Positions 14,607 to 22,238 of a DNA stretch of 33,731 nucleotides are shown piece after piece (the stretch's first letter is position 1; every line of letters starts with the position of its first letter). This DNA comes from Acidobacteriota bacterium (GTDB lineage: Bacteria > Acidobacteriota > Terriglobia > Bryobacterales > Bryobacteraceae). The notes beneath the pieces were generated by a model. The model saw nothing but the letters and a program-made list of their open reading frames with translations. It had not been told where the DNA came from and ran no database searches. A program made the translations under genes and the position numbers. The stretch covers positions 1 to 33,731 of the forward strand of contig JAFDVS010000097.1 of the NCBI GenBank assembly GCA_018268935.1, written 5' to 3'.

Positions 14607-15845
14607 ATGCAACTCCGTCTCTTTCCCCTCCTGGCATGCGCCCTCCTAAGCACCGCCCTCTCCGCCCAGGACGAAGGCATCGACTGGCTCTCCAATTACG
14701 AAGAAGCCCGCACCCTCGCCAAGAAGACCGGAAAGCCCATCTTCCTCGAGTTCCGTTGCGAGGCTTGACAGGCCGGAAGAATGTTTGACGCACAGGTTGT
14801 GCTGTCACCGAAAGATTCACCCCGCGGCAAACTCATGCAGCAATACGTGTGCGTGCGCGTCCCGCGCATGGACAACGTCGACATCGGCCTCTTCGAATAC
14901 GATCGCTACAACACCCTCTACTTCTTCATCCTCAACGCCGACGAACAAATCTACCTCCGCTACGGCGGCCGCGACGCCAACTCGCAGGACACCTTCCTCA
15001 GCCTCCCCGCCATCGAACTCGCGCTCTCGAAAGGCCTCGAACTCCACAAGCTCTACCAGGACGGCAAACTCGCCCGCAAACCCCGGCCGAAGCCCGTTTT
15101 TCCTAAGGAATTCCCCCACCTCGTCAAGCGCACCTTCGCCGCCGGAGCCTGCGTCGAATGCCACCTCATCGGCGATTTCGTCAACGTCCACCGCGAAGAG
15201 GACGGCACACTCAACAAACCCCAGCATCTTTACCAATCCCCCGACTTCCGCATCATCGGTCTCCACTTCGACATCCCCAAAGGCCTCATCGTCAAAGACA
15301 CACAAGGCGCGGTGAAAACCGCCGGCCTTCAACCCGGGGATCAGATCACCGCCATCAACGGCGAAACCGTCTACACCTTCGCCGATCTGCAATTTGCCTA
15401 CGACAAGCTCCCCCGCACCACCGAAAACATGAAGCTCACCGTCGAGCGCGCCGGCAAATCCCTCGACATCGACGTCCGCCTCCCGCACCTCTGGTGGAAG
15501 ACCGACATCCGCTTCCGTCAGGCCAGCATCGACCCGCGCACCTACTTCGATTCCCTCCCGCTCTCCGCCGAGCGCAAGCAACAACTCGGACTCAAGCCCA
15601 ACAGCTTCGCTAGCGAAGTCTCCCACGTCGATGCCTTCGCCCAGATGATGAAAAGCCACGAACTCAAAACCGGAGACATCATCGTCGCCGTCGATGGCGC
15701 CGACACCGACCCCTTGGCCGACACCGCCGAGTTCTACATCAAGCTCCGCAAAAAGGCCGGCGACAGCGTTACCCTGGAAGTACTGCGAGGCGATCAGCGC
15801 ATCAAAATGCCGCTGCAAACCTACCGCATGAGTTTCCGCAAATGA
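14607..15845 (+). CDS. Candidate selenoprotein: exported thioredoxin-heme c-PDZ protein with in-frame TGA (CxxU)
   Basis: 412 residues if the TGA at 14766-14768 (codon 54) is read as selenocysteine. The ATG at 14607 opens a signal peptide (MQLRLFPLLACALLSTALSA). A thioredoxin-like fold follows: KKTGKPIFLEF, then C51-E-A-[TGA], then QAGRMFDAQVV. The TGA stands exactly at the second Cys of a CxxC site and the frame continues uninterrupted to 15845. Downstream are a heme c motif CVECH (about residue 180), a PDZ domain (GLQPGDQITAINGE) and a second PDZ-like domain (KTGDIIVAVDGAD). A hairpin just after the TGA resembles a bacterial SECIS. The next gene, a DsbD-alpha-like protein, overlaps by 4 bp, pointing to periplasmic thiol chemistry. 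Alternatives are a nonsense mutation or a sequencing error from TGC/TGT. An ATG at 14781 cannot make a sensible protein, lacking the signal peptide and half the fold. Confidence 0.72.
14766..14807 (+). promoter_or_regulatory. SECIS-like hairpin overlapping the in-frame TGA
   Basis: GCACA-GGT-TGTGC (14790-14802) is a perfect 5-bp stem with a GGU loop. The loop begins 26 nt after the TGA, inside the 16-37 nt range described for bacterial SECIS elements, and has G in its first two positions as they require. An outer pairing, TGACA (14766-14770) with TGTCA (14803-14807), encloses it and includes the TGA itself. The E. coli fdhF element likewise presents GGU in its apical loop. Codons here (TTT, GTT, GTG, TCA, GAT) break the C-ending bias of the rest of the gene, as expected if RNA structure constrains them. 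Confidence 0.6.
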
Positions 15846-16366
15846 AAACATTTCTTGCCTTCATTGTTTTTGCCTCTGCCCTCGCCGCAGGCGATTGGTC
15901 CGCCCCTTCCGAAGTCTTCCATGACGACAAGCGCCTCATCACCTACCGCGCCCGCTGGAATGGCGCCTACGTAATCGTCGAAGTCGCGGTCGATCCCGGC
16001 TGGCACACCTTCGCCATGGACAACAAAATCCGCCACGAAGAGAAGCTCAAGGGCAAGCCCTCGCTCGGCGTGGAGAAAGACACCACCATCGCCGTTTCCG
16101 CCGGCCTCGAAACCGAAGGCAAGTGGCTCCAAACCGCCCCCCAGGATTTCTCCAAACCCGAACTCCGCTGGTTCACCTACGGCTTCGAAGGCAAAGCCCA
16201 CTTCGCCGCCAAAGCCAAAAAGACCGGCGACGGCCCCGCCCAGGTCCACCTCAAAGCCCAGGCCTGCGCCAAGGAAATCTGCAAGAACATCGACGTCACC
16301 ATGGCGGTTCCACTCACTCCCGACACGAACCCCTTCGACGCCGCCGCCCTGCAGCCCGTCCGCTAA
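15842..16366 (+). CDS. DsbD-alpha-like periplasmic thiol protein
   Basis: 174 aa with a signal peptide (MKTFLAFIVFASALAAG). The mature part resembles the N-terminal immunoglobulin-like domain of DsbD: a beta-rich domain with WHTF early and Gln-Ala-Cys142-x4-Cys147 near the end followed by VTMAVPL. In DsbD the matching pair receives electrons from the membrane part and hands them to periplasmic substrates. Here the domain stands alone without the membrane or thioredoxin domains. Its start overlaps the stop of the thioredoxin-selenoprotein candidate (ATGA), so the two may exchange electrons. Sequence similarity is moderate and the assignment rests on the Cys pattern and context. Confidence 0.7.
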   Translation: MKTFLAFIVFASALAAGDWSAPSEVFHDDKRLITYRARWNGAYVIVEVAVDPGWHTFAMDNKIRHEEKLKGKPSLGVEKDTTIAVSAGLETEGKWLQTAPQDFSKPELRWFTYGFEGKAHFAAKAKKTGDGPAQVHLKAQACAKEICKNIDVTMAVPLTPDTNPFDAAALQPVR

Positions 16367-16373
16367 GCGCACC

Positions 16374-17537
16374 TCACTGAGCCCGCCAGATCACCCGGCC
16401 ATCCCGCACCGTGTAGCGCACTCGCCACAACGCCCCAAAGTCCCTCGCCGGATCCCCATCCAGAATCGTCAGGTCACCAATCATCCCCACGCCCACTCGT
16501 CCCCGCCGTTCGTCCCGAAACAGCCGCGCCGGATTCTCCGTCAACATCCGCAAGACCTCGCGCCAATCGAGCCCCACCTTCGCTAACTCCTCAAATTCTT
16601 CGCGCACATCGTAGTCCGTCAAATAGCCGCTGTCCGTCCCAAACACTAACCTCCCGCCAAGCCTGTGAAACTCCCCCACCACGCGGCGGATCTCGGGAGT
16701 TTCGGGGCTCCCACTGAACAACTTCAGCGTAGGGATCATCGCCATCCCGCTCTTCACGGCCCGCCTAAGCACCTGCTCATCCACCCCGCGCGTATCGTCC
16801 GGTGCATGTGCCAGAACATCCACCTTGCTGTCGATCGCGATGCGCACCCCCTCCAGATTCGATGGATGCGCGAACACAAGCTTCCCTTCCCCATGCGCCG
16901 CCTTTACCGCCGCCACCGCAATCTCATCTGGCATCGGCATTACCCGCCCCCGCGTCACCCAGGAGCCCGTAAAAAGCTTCACCAGATCCGCGCCGCCGCG
17001 CAAATTCTCCTCCGCGGTCCTCGGCGCTGCCATCTCCCTCAATACCTCCGCCGGCACTGCATCCTTCACGTAGTAAGGCACCCCATTCGGCGGAAAAATC
17101 GGTGCACCCGCGGTCAGTATCCGCGGCCCCAACACCTCACCACTCTCGATGCGCCGCCGCAGCGCCAAAGTATTCGCAAGCATCGACGCCGTATCCACCA
17201 CTGTCGTGAACCCCGACCGCGTCAGCATCGCGCCAATCTGTTCGGAAAGTTTCCCCGCCGGCTGACCCGCAGCCCCCTCCCACTTCGGCTCAGTGAAGTG
17301 TACGTGGCTATTCCAAAACCCCGCCACCACCACACAACCCGCGCAGCGGATCACAACGGCGCCAGAAGGAATCGGAGCACGTTCCCCCACAGCCTGAATC
17401 CTGCCATCCGCAATCACCACCGTAGCCCGGCGCATCGACGCCGACGCCGACTCATACACCGTGGCCTCCGTAATCGCCAGCGATTGCCCGAAAACGGCGC
17501 TCCAACAAACCAGCCCAGCCCATGCAACGCGCAGCAT
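16374..17537 (-). CDS. Exported amidohydrolase
   Basis: 387 aa with a signal peptide (about 1-19), so periplasmic or secreted. Amidohydrolase-superfamily metal motifs are visible: HVH (78-80) after the first beta strand, DLVKLFTG with the Lys that can be carboxylated, VFAHPSN, LAHAPDD and the terminal GTDSGY with the catalytic Asp. A C-terminal beta segment (VGVGMIGDLTILDGDP) completes the composite barrel typical of imidazolonepropionase-like and prolidase-like members. The substrate cannot be named; an N-acyl amino acid or small dipeptide would fit the family. Its 3' end faces the DsbD-alpha-like gene with a 7-bp gap. The 69 bp to the divergent kinase show no clear promoter. Confidence 0.88.
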   Translation of the reverse strand: MLRVAWAGLVCWSAVFGQSLAITEATVYESASASMRRATVVIADGRIQAVGERAPIPSGAVVIRCAGCVVVAGFWNSHVHFTEPKWEGAAGQPAGKLSEQIGAMLTRSGFTTVVDTASMLANTLALRRRIESGEVLGPRILTAGAPIFPPNGVPYYVKDAVPAEVLREMAAPRTAEENLRGGADLVKLFTGSWVTRGRVMPMPDEIAVAAVKAAHGEGKLVFAHPSNLEGVRIAIDSKVDVLAHAPDDTRGVDEQVLRRAVKSGMAMIPTLKLFSGSPETPEIRRVVGEFHRLGGRLVFGTDSGYLTDYDVREEFEELAKVGLDWREVLRMLTENPARLFRDERRGRVGVGMIGDLTILDGDPARDFGALWRVRYTVRDGRVIWRAQ

Positions 17538-17606
17538 ACTTCACATACGATATCCCCCTCCGCCAGGTTCCGCCCTCATGCTGTGGTACCTTGATCACTG
17601 CCGCGC

Positions 17607-19004
17607 ATGACCGAACCCGATCTCATCGATCATCTCTCCCAACATAAAGGCCTTGGCGCAGCGCCACGCGAAGAACTAGCCTGGCTCGCCGCGCACGGAG
17701 CACTGCGCGAACTCAACACCGGCAACATCCTCACCGCGCGTGGCGCAACCGTCGAAGGCCTGTTCATCCTGCTCTCCGGCCGCATCGCCATCTTCGTTGA
17801 CCGCGGCGCCGGTCCGCAGAAGATGATGGAATGGCGCGGCGGCGATGTCCTCGGCCTGCTCCCTTACTCCCGCCTCGTCAGCCCGCCCGGCGACACCATG
17901 GCCATCGAGCCCACGCTCATTCTCGCCATCCACCGCGACCATCTCCGCGACATGATCCGCGAATGCCATGACGTCACCGCGAAACTCGTCCACGTCATGC
18001 TCGATCGCGCCCGCGCCTTCACATCGAGCGATCTGCAAAACGAAAAAATGATCTCACTCGGAAAACTCTCCGCCGGCCTCGCCCACGAATTGAACAATCC
18101 GGTGGCCGCCATCGAACGCGCCGCCGCGCTCATTGAAGATCGTCTCGATGACGCGGGCCAAGCCTCGCGAGCCCTGCTCGCCTCGCAGCTCACCGCCACG
18201 CAACTTGCCGCCGTCGACGCCGTTCGCACCGCCTGCAGTACACCCCATCCCACGCGCTCCCCGCTCGATGCCGCCCAATACGAAGAAGCCATCACCGATT
18301 GGATCGGCGATCACGGCCTCGACCCCGCCATCGCCGAGGGTCTTCTCGATACCAGCGTCACCATCGAAGCCCTCGATCAACTGGCCGCCTCCGTCGATGG
18401 ACCCGCGCTGCAACCCGTGCTGCAATGGGCCGCCGCCGGATGCTCCGTACGCGCCATCGCCACGGAAATCCAGGATTCCGCCATGCGCATCTCCGGCCTC
18501 GTCACCGCCATCAAAGGCTTCACCTACATGGATCAGGCCACGGTTTCCGAACCCGTAGACCTCGTCAAAGGGCTCACCAACACGCTCACCGTACTCAAGG
18601 CGAAAGCAAGATCAAAATCGGTCCACGTCGCAATCCATGCCGGCCCAAGCCTCCCCAAAGTCCGCGGCTTCGCCGGTGAGCTGAATCAAATCTGGGCCAA
18701 CCTCCTCGACAACGCCATCGACGCCGCCTCCGCCCACATCGAAGTGCAAACGGCCCTCGAAGGCCAGCGCGTCGCCGTGCGCATCATCGACGACGGCCCC
18801 GGAATCCCGGAACAGATCCGCGCCCGCATCTTCGAACCCTTCTTCACCACCAAGCCCGTGGGTCTCGGCACCGGACTCGGCCTCGACATCGTACGCCGTC
18901 TCGTCCGCCACAACGACGGCGAAATCACCGTGGAATCGCAGCCCGGACACACCGAGTTTTGCGTCCTCATCCCAATCGCCGAAGGAGGCACAACTCAGCC
19001 ATGA
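17607..19004 (+). CDS. Histidine kinase with N-terminal cyclic-nucleotide-binding domain
   Basis: 465 aa, no membrane helix, so cytoplasmic. Residues about 20-135 form a CRP-type cyclic-nucleotide-binding fold (GLFILLSGRIAIFVD, GGDVLGLLP), although the Arg/Ser ligand loop of CRP is not clear. A HisKA-like helix pair follows with His160 in GLAHELNNP, then an unusually long insert (about 185-325) and the ATPase domain with NLLDNAIDAA, DDGPGIP and GTGLGL. It overlaps the next gene by 4 bp, whose receiver domain is its likely phosphate acceptor. The ligand may be a nucleotide or another effector. Confidence 0.9.
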   Translation: MTEPDLIDHLSQHKGLGAAPREELAWLAAHGALRELNTGNILTARGATVEGLFILLSGRIAIFVDRGAGPQKMMEWRGGDVLGLLPYSRLVSPPGDTMAIEPTLILAIHRDHLRDMIRECHDVTAKLVHVMLDRARAFTSSDLQNEKMISLGKLSAGLAHELNNPVAAIERAAALIEDRLDDAGQASRALLASQLTATQLAAVDAVRTACSTPHPTRSPLDAAQYEEAITDWIGDHGLDPAIAEGLLDTSVTIEALDQLAASVDGPALQPVLQWAAAGCSVRAIATEIQDSAMRISGLVTAIKGFTYMDQATVSEPVDLVKGLTNTLTVLKAKARSKSVHVAIHAGPSLPKVRGFAGELNQIWANLLDNAIDAASAHIEVQTALEGQRVAVRIIDDGPGIPEQIRARIFEPFFTTKPVGLGTGLGLDIVRRLVRHNDGEITVESQPGHTEFCVLIPIAEGGTTQP

Positions 19005-20662
19005 ACAAACCCGTCCTCCTCCTCATCGACGATGATCCGCAAGTGCTCGCCGCCGTGCGCCGCGACGTCCGCTCCCGTTACCGCGAGCATTACACCGTCG
19101 TCTCCGTCGCCTCCGGTGAAGAAGCGCTCTCCGCCGCCCGCGAATTGAAGACTTGCGGCGACACGCTGGCCATGATCATCAGCGATCAGCGCATGCCGGG
19201 CATGGCCGGAAGCGAAGTCCTCGCCCGCTCCCGGGAACTCTATCCACTGGCGCGTCGCGTGCTGCTCACCGCCTACTCCGACATCGAGGCCGCCGTGCGC
19301 GCCATCAACGAAGCCCACGTCGATCACTACCTCTCGAAACCCTGGCAGCCTCCCGAAGAAAAGCTCTTTCCCGTGCTCGATGATCTGCTCGATGCATGGC
19401 AAGCCGAATATCTCCCCGAAGCAAAAGGCCTGCGCCTCGTCGGTGACCAATGGTCGCCGCGCTCGCATGCCATCAAAGACTTCCTCGCTAGCAATCTCAT
19501 TCCCTATCGCTGGCTCGATATCACCCGCGACGCGGACGCCGCCACACTGCTCGACGCCGCTCAAGTCAGCGCCTGCGACCTGCCCGCATTGTTCTTCGAA
19601 GATGGCGCCGTGCTCCGCAATCCCGAAGCGCGCCAGGTGGCCGAACGCCTCGGCCGCCCCATGGCCGCGGCCTTCGATGTGTACGACCTGGTGATCGCCG
19701 GAGCCGGTCCCGCCGGACTCGCCGCCGCCGTCTACGGCGCTTCGGAAGGCCTCCGCACGTTGCTCCTCGATCGCCACGCGCCCGGTGGACAGGCGGGCAC
19801 CAGTTCGCGCATCGAAAACTATCTCGGCTTCCCGGCCGGCGTCAGTGGCAGCGAACTCACGCGCCGCGCCATCGCCCAGGCACAGCGTCTCGGCGCCGAA
19901 TTCCTTGTGCCGCTCGAAGTCTCCAGCGTATCCATCGATGGAGGCTACAAACGCGTCTCCCTCGCCGGCGGCCGTGAAATCATCACTCGCACTTTGCTCA
20001 TCGCCACCGGCATGGCTTACCGCGAGCACCCCGCCCCCGGCATCGCCGAGCACACCGGAGCCGGTGTCTACTACGGCGCCGCCACCACCGAAGCCCCTGT
20101 CTTCCGCGGCCGCCGCGTCTTCATCGTCGGCGGCGGCAACTCCGCCGGCCAGGCCGCCATGCATCTCTCCCGCTACGCCCACGAAGTACACATCGTCGTG
20201 CGCCGCACCACGCTCCGCGACACCATGTCGCAATACCTCATCGATCAAATCGCCAACACTCCCAACATCCATCTGCGTCCATGCACGGAGATCGCCCGCA
20301 CCGAAGGCGATGGCCGTCTCGAACGTGTCGCGCTCACTTCCCTCGAAGACGGCGCCACGAAAACAGAAGACGCCGACGCTTTGCTCGTATTCATCGGCAC
20401 CCAACCCCGCAGTGACTGGCTCCCCCACAACGTACTCCGCGACAGCAAAGGATTCGTCCTCACCGGCCGTGACCTCCACGCCGCGGAATCCTTCGCACGC
20501 ATCTGGAAAGAGCGCCGCGAGCCTTTGCCTCTCGAAACCAGTGTCCCCGGCATCTTCGCCGCGGGCGACATCCGCGCCGGAGCCATGAACCGCGTCGCTT
20601 CCGCCGTGGGCGAAGGCTCCATGGTCGTCCGCCTCGCCCTCGACTACCTCGCCCTAACCTGA
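19001..20662 (+). CDS. Receiver domain fused to glutaredoxin-like and thioredoxin-reductase-like domains
   Basis: 553 aa from the ATG at 19001 (GAAGGAGG upstream, ATGA overlap). The receiver (about 4-130) has phospho-acceptor Asp62 in ISDQRMPG. Residues about 143-220 look like a thioredoxin/glutaredoxin fold in which the active-site pair is replaced by WSPRSH. Residues about 227-550 are a thioredoxin-reductase-type flavoprotein with FAD motif GAGPAG (234-239), NADPH motif GGGNSAGQAA (377-386) and terminal GIFAAGDIRAGAMNR. The redox CATC of thioredoxin reductase is replaced by GAAT (about 359-362), so it cannot reduce thioredoxin by the usual route. It may pass NAD(P)H electrons to another acceptor or act as a phosphorylation-gated pyridine nucleotide sensor. 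Calling it TrxB would be wrong. Confidence 0.9.
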   Translation: MNKPVLLLIDDDPQVLAAVRRDVRSRYREHYTVVSVASGEEALSAARELKTCGDTLAMIISDQRMPGMAGSEVLARSRELYPLARRVLLTAYSDIEAAVRAINEAHVDHYLSKPWQPPEEKLFPVLDDLLDAWQAEYLPEAKGLRLVGDQWSPRSHAIKDFLASNLIPYRWLDITRDADAATLLDAAQVSACDLPALFFEDGAVLRNPEARQVAERLGRPMAAAFDVYDLVIAGAGPAGLAAAVYGASEGLRTLLLDRHAPGGQAGTSSRIENYLGFPAGVSGSELTRRAIAQAQRLGAEFLVPLEVSSVSIDGGYKRVSLAGGREIITRTLLIATGMAYREHPAPGIAEHTGAGVYYGAATTEAPVFRGRRVFIVGGGNSAGQAAMHLSRYAHEVHIVVRRTTLRDTMSQYLIDQIANTPNIHLRPCTEIARTEGDGRLERVALTSLEDGATKTEDADALLVFIGTQPRSDWLPHNVLRDSKGFVLTGRDLHAAESFARIWKERREPLPLETSVPGIFAAGDIRAGAMNRVASAVGEGSMVVRLALDYLALT

Positions 20663-20859
20663 GCAGGTCCGTGTCGAGAACCGCGTCAGAGTCTGTGAAA
20701 TTCCCAGCCCCAACCTTCACGCGAAAAGTGGGGCGGGCTATCGCAGTTTGTGGCCTGCCTCGGCCGAAGGCCGCGTTGACAGCCCACGCCTTCCAGTCCC
20801 AATCCCGCTGAATCCTCGCCGAGACAAGAGTTACAGAGCCGCGCGCGTCAGCGGTCTAC
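20663..20859. other. Convergent intergenic spacer with hairpins
   Basis: 197 bp between convergent genes, with no gene. It contains GCCCCA (20707-20712) paired with TGGGGC (20729-20734), and the perfect hairpin CGGCC-GAA-GGCCG (20761-20773). Neither has a T-run, so they are weak candidates for bidirectional termination. Confidence 0.4.
20834..20852 (+). repeat. Dispersed 19-bp repeat, copy 2
   Basis: Exact copy of the 19 bp at 9343-9361 (CAGAGCCGCGCGCGTCAGC). The following bases differ by a 4-nt gap (copy 1 reads AAGCGGTC, copy 2 GGTC). It lies eight bases beyond the MFS gene stop. Confidence 0.5.
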
Positions 20860-22077
20860 TCACGGAACGGCGTTCTCCGCCTTCGGCAATTTCCAATACC
20901 CCACGATTCCGAACCCCACCAGCATCGCCGCGCTCCCAAAGTACATGTTCCGGATCCCAACCACTTCGGCCACCGGACCAGCCACAAACATCGACAGCAC
21001 CTGCGACCCCGCCACCAGCGACATCATCGAACTCATCACCCTTCCCAGGAGTTCATGCGGCGTTTCATGCTGAATCAGCGTCGTCGCCGTAAGGAAGATC
21101 GCCGAAGCGCATAGCCCCAGCCCGAACATCCCCGCCGCGGTCCCGCCCATCGTGCCGAACGACGCCACCAGCAACACCGCAACGCCCATTCCCCACAACC
21201 CGTACACCACCAGGTCCTGCTGCCGGATGTGCCGCGCAAACCGCGTCAGCAACTGCGTCCCGATGATCATGCCGATGCCGATCAGCGTATTCAACACACC
21301 AAACGCCCCCGACGTCGAGTGCAGCACGTCGCGCACGTAGATCGAAAGCAGCGCGCCGAAGCAGCGCATCGCGAATATCCCCGCCGTCATCGAGAGAATC
21401 ACGAACGAAATCGTCGAGTGCCTGAAGATAAATCCAAAACCCTGCCGCATCGAATCCAGCACCGCGCGCGACTCCGTCCCCGTCGCCTGCCGCTCGATAG
21501 GCAGCGTCATCACCAGCGCCGCCGAAAAGAAGAAACTAAACCCATCGTAGAGAAAACAGGAGTTCGCCCCGGCCAGTTCCACCAGTTGCCCGGCAAAGCT
21601 CGGAGCCAAAATGAGAGCCCCCTGATTCGCCTGCGACATCAATCCGTTAACTGCCATCAGCCCCGCCATCGGAACCATCGTGCGCACCGCCACCGATTGC
21701 GCCGGAACGAAGAACGCGGAAACCACGCTCATCGTGAACAGAATCCCGTAGATCATATACAGGTCTTTCACGAACACCAGCGCCAGCACCAGCACGCCGC
21801 GGATCACGTCGCTCGCCACCATCGTCCGCTTCAGCGGCCACCGGTCCACGAAAACACCGGCCAGTGGGCTCACCACCGCCATCGGAGCCATGAACGAGAC
21901 CAGCACCATCGCCACCTGCGTCGCCGTCCCATGAAGCTGAAACGTCACCACCGAGATAATCGCAAATAGCGCCAGAAAATCCCCAAAAACACTCACAATC
22001 TGCGCAATCCACAGCCGCCGCACCGGCCGCAGCCGCAACACGTCGCTGAAAGACAAAGGTGTTCCTGCATTCGCCAT
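20860..22077 (-). CDS. MFS transporter (MFS_3, enterobactin-exporter-like)
   Basis: 405 aa with about 12 membrane helices. The start at 22077 is preceded by GAGGA at good spacing; a TTG at 22092 would overlap that site. The loop between helices 2 and 3 carries PLAGVFVDRWPLKRTMVASD, the MFS signature of the MFS_3 group that exports siderophores, macrolides and similar compounds. The substrate is unknown. It stands alone: the gene before it ends 162 bp upstream and the intervening DNA is AT-rich with inverted repeats, so it probably has its own regulated promoter. Confidence 0.88.
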   Translation of the reverse strand: MANAGTPLSFSDVLRLRPVRRLWIAQIVSVFGDFLALFAIISVVTFQLHGTATQVAMVLVSFMAPMAVVSPLAGVFVDRWPLKRTMVASDVIRGVLVLALVFVKDLYMIYGILFTMSVVSAFFVPAQSVAVRTMVPMAGLMAVNGLMSQANQGALILAPSFAGQLVELAGANSCFLYDGFSFFFSAALVMTLPIERQATGTESRAVLDSMRQGFGFIFRHSTISFVILSMTAGIFAMRCFGALLSIYVRDVLHSTSGAFGVLNTLIGIGMIIGTQLLTRFARHIRQQDLVVYGLWGMGVAVLLVASFGTMGGTAAGMFGLGLCASAIFLTATTLIQHETPHELLGRVMSSMMSLVAGSQVLSMFVAGPVAEVVGIRNMYFGSAAMLVGFGIVGYWKLPKAENAVP

Positions 22078-22149
22078 AGTGGTGTTCCTCAATCAGACTA
22101 ACCGAACACAAGCGCGAAAACGATCACTTCGAAAAGAAAAAACAGACCT

Positions 22150-22212
22150 CTATCTATTGCATTATCAATGAGTTAGATATTTCCCAATCGACCTGTTATC
22201 CTGATAATGGCA
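22150..22212 (-). promoter_or_regulatory. AT-rich candidate operator upstream of the MFS exporter
   Basis: This segment is much richer in A+T than its surroundings. It contains two nested inverted repeats, TATCTA (22151-22156) with TAGATA (22174-22179), and ATTG (22156-22159) with CAAT (22166-22169). TGATAATG occurs on both strands (near 22161-22168 and 22203-22210), recalling half of a Fur box (TGATAAT). Regulation of an exporter by a repressor binding here is plausible. Fur specifically is only a suggestion. Confidence 0.3.
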
Positions 22213-22238
22213 AGGGCCCTGGAAAAGTGGCGCGAAGC

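Noticed and set aside
14781..15845. Independent gene starting at the ATG 14781
   Set aside because: It would begin inside the thioredoxin fold with no signal peptide and no ribosome site. The same frame upstream supplies both, interrupted only by the TGA at the active site.
18995..20479. 494-codon minus-strand frame opposite the receiver-flavoprotein gene
   Set aside because: Gly/Ala/Glu/Val-rich antisense shadow. The plus strand has receiver, FAD and NADPH motifs.
19001..20662. Thioredoxin reductase trxB
   Set aside because: The redox CxxC is replaced by GAAT and the protein carries a receiver domain.
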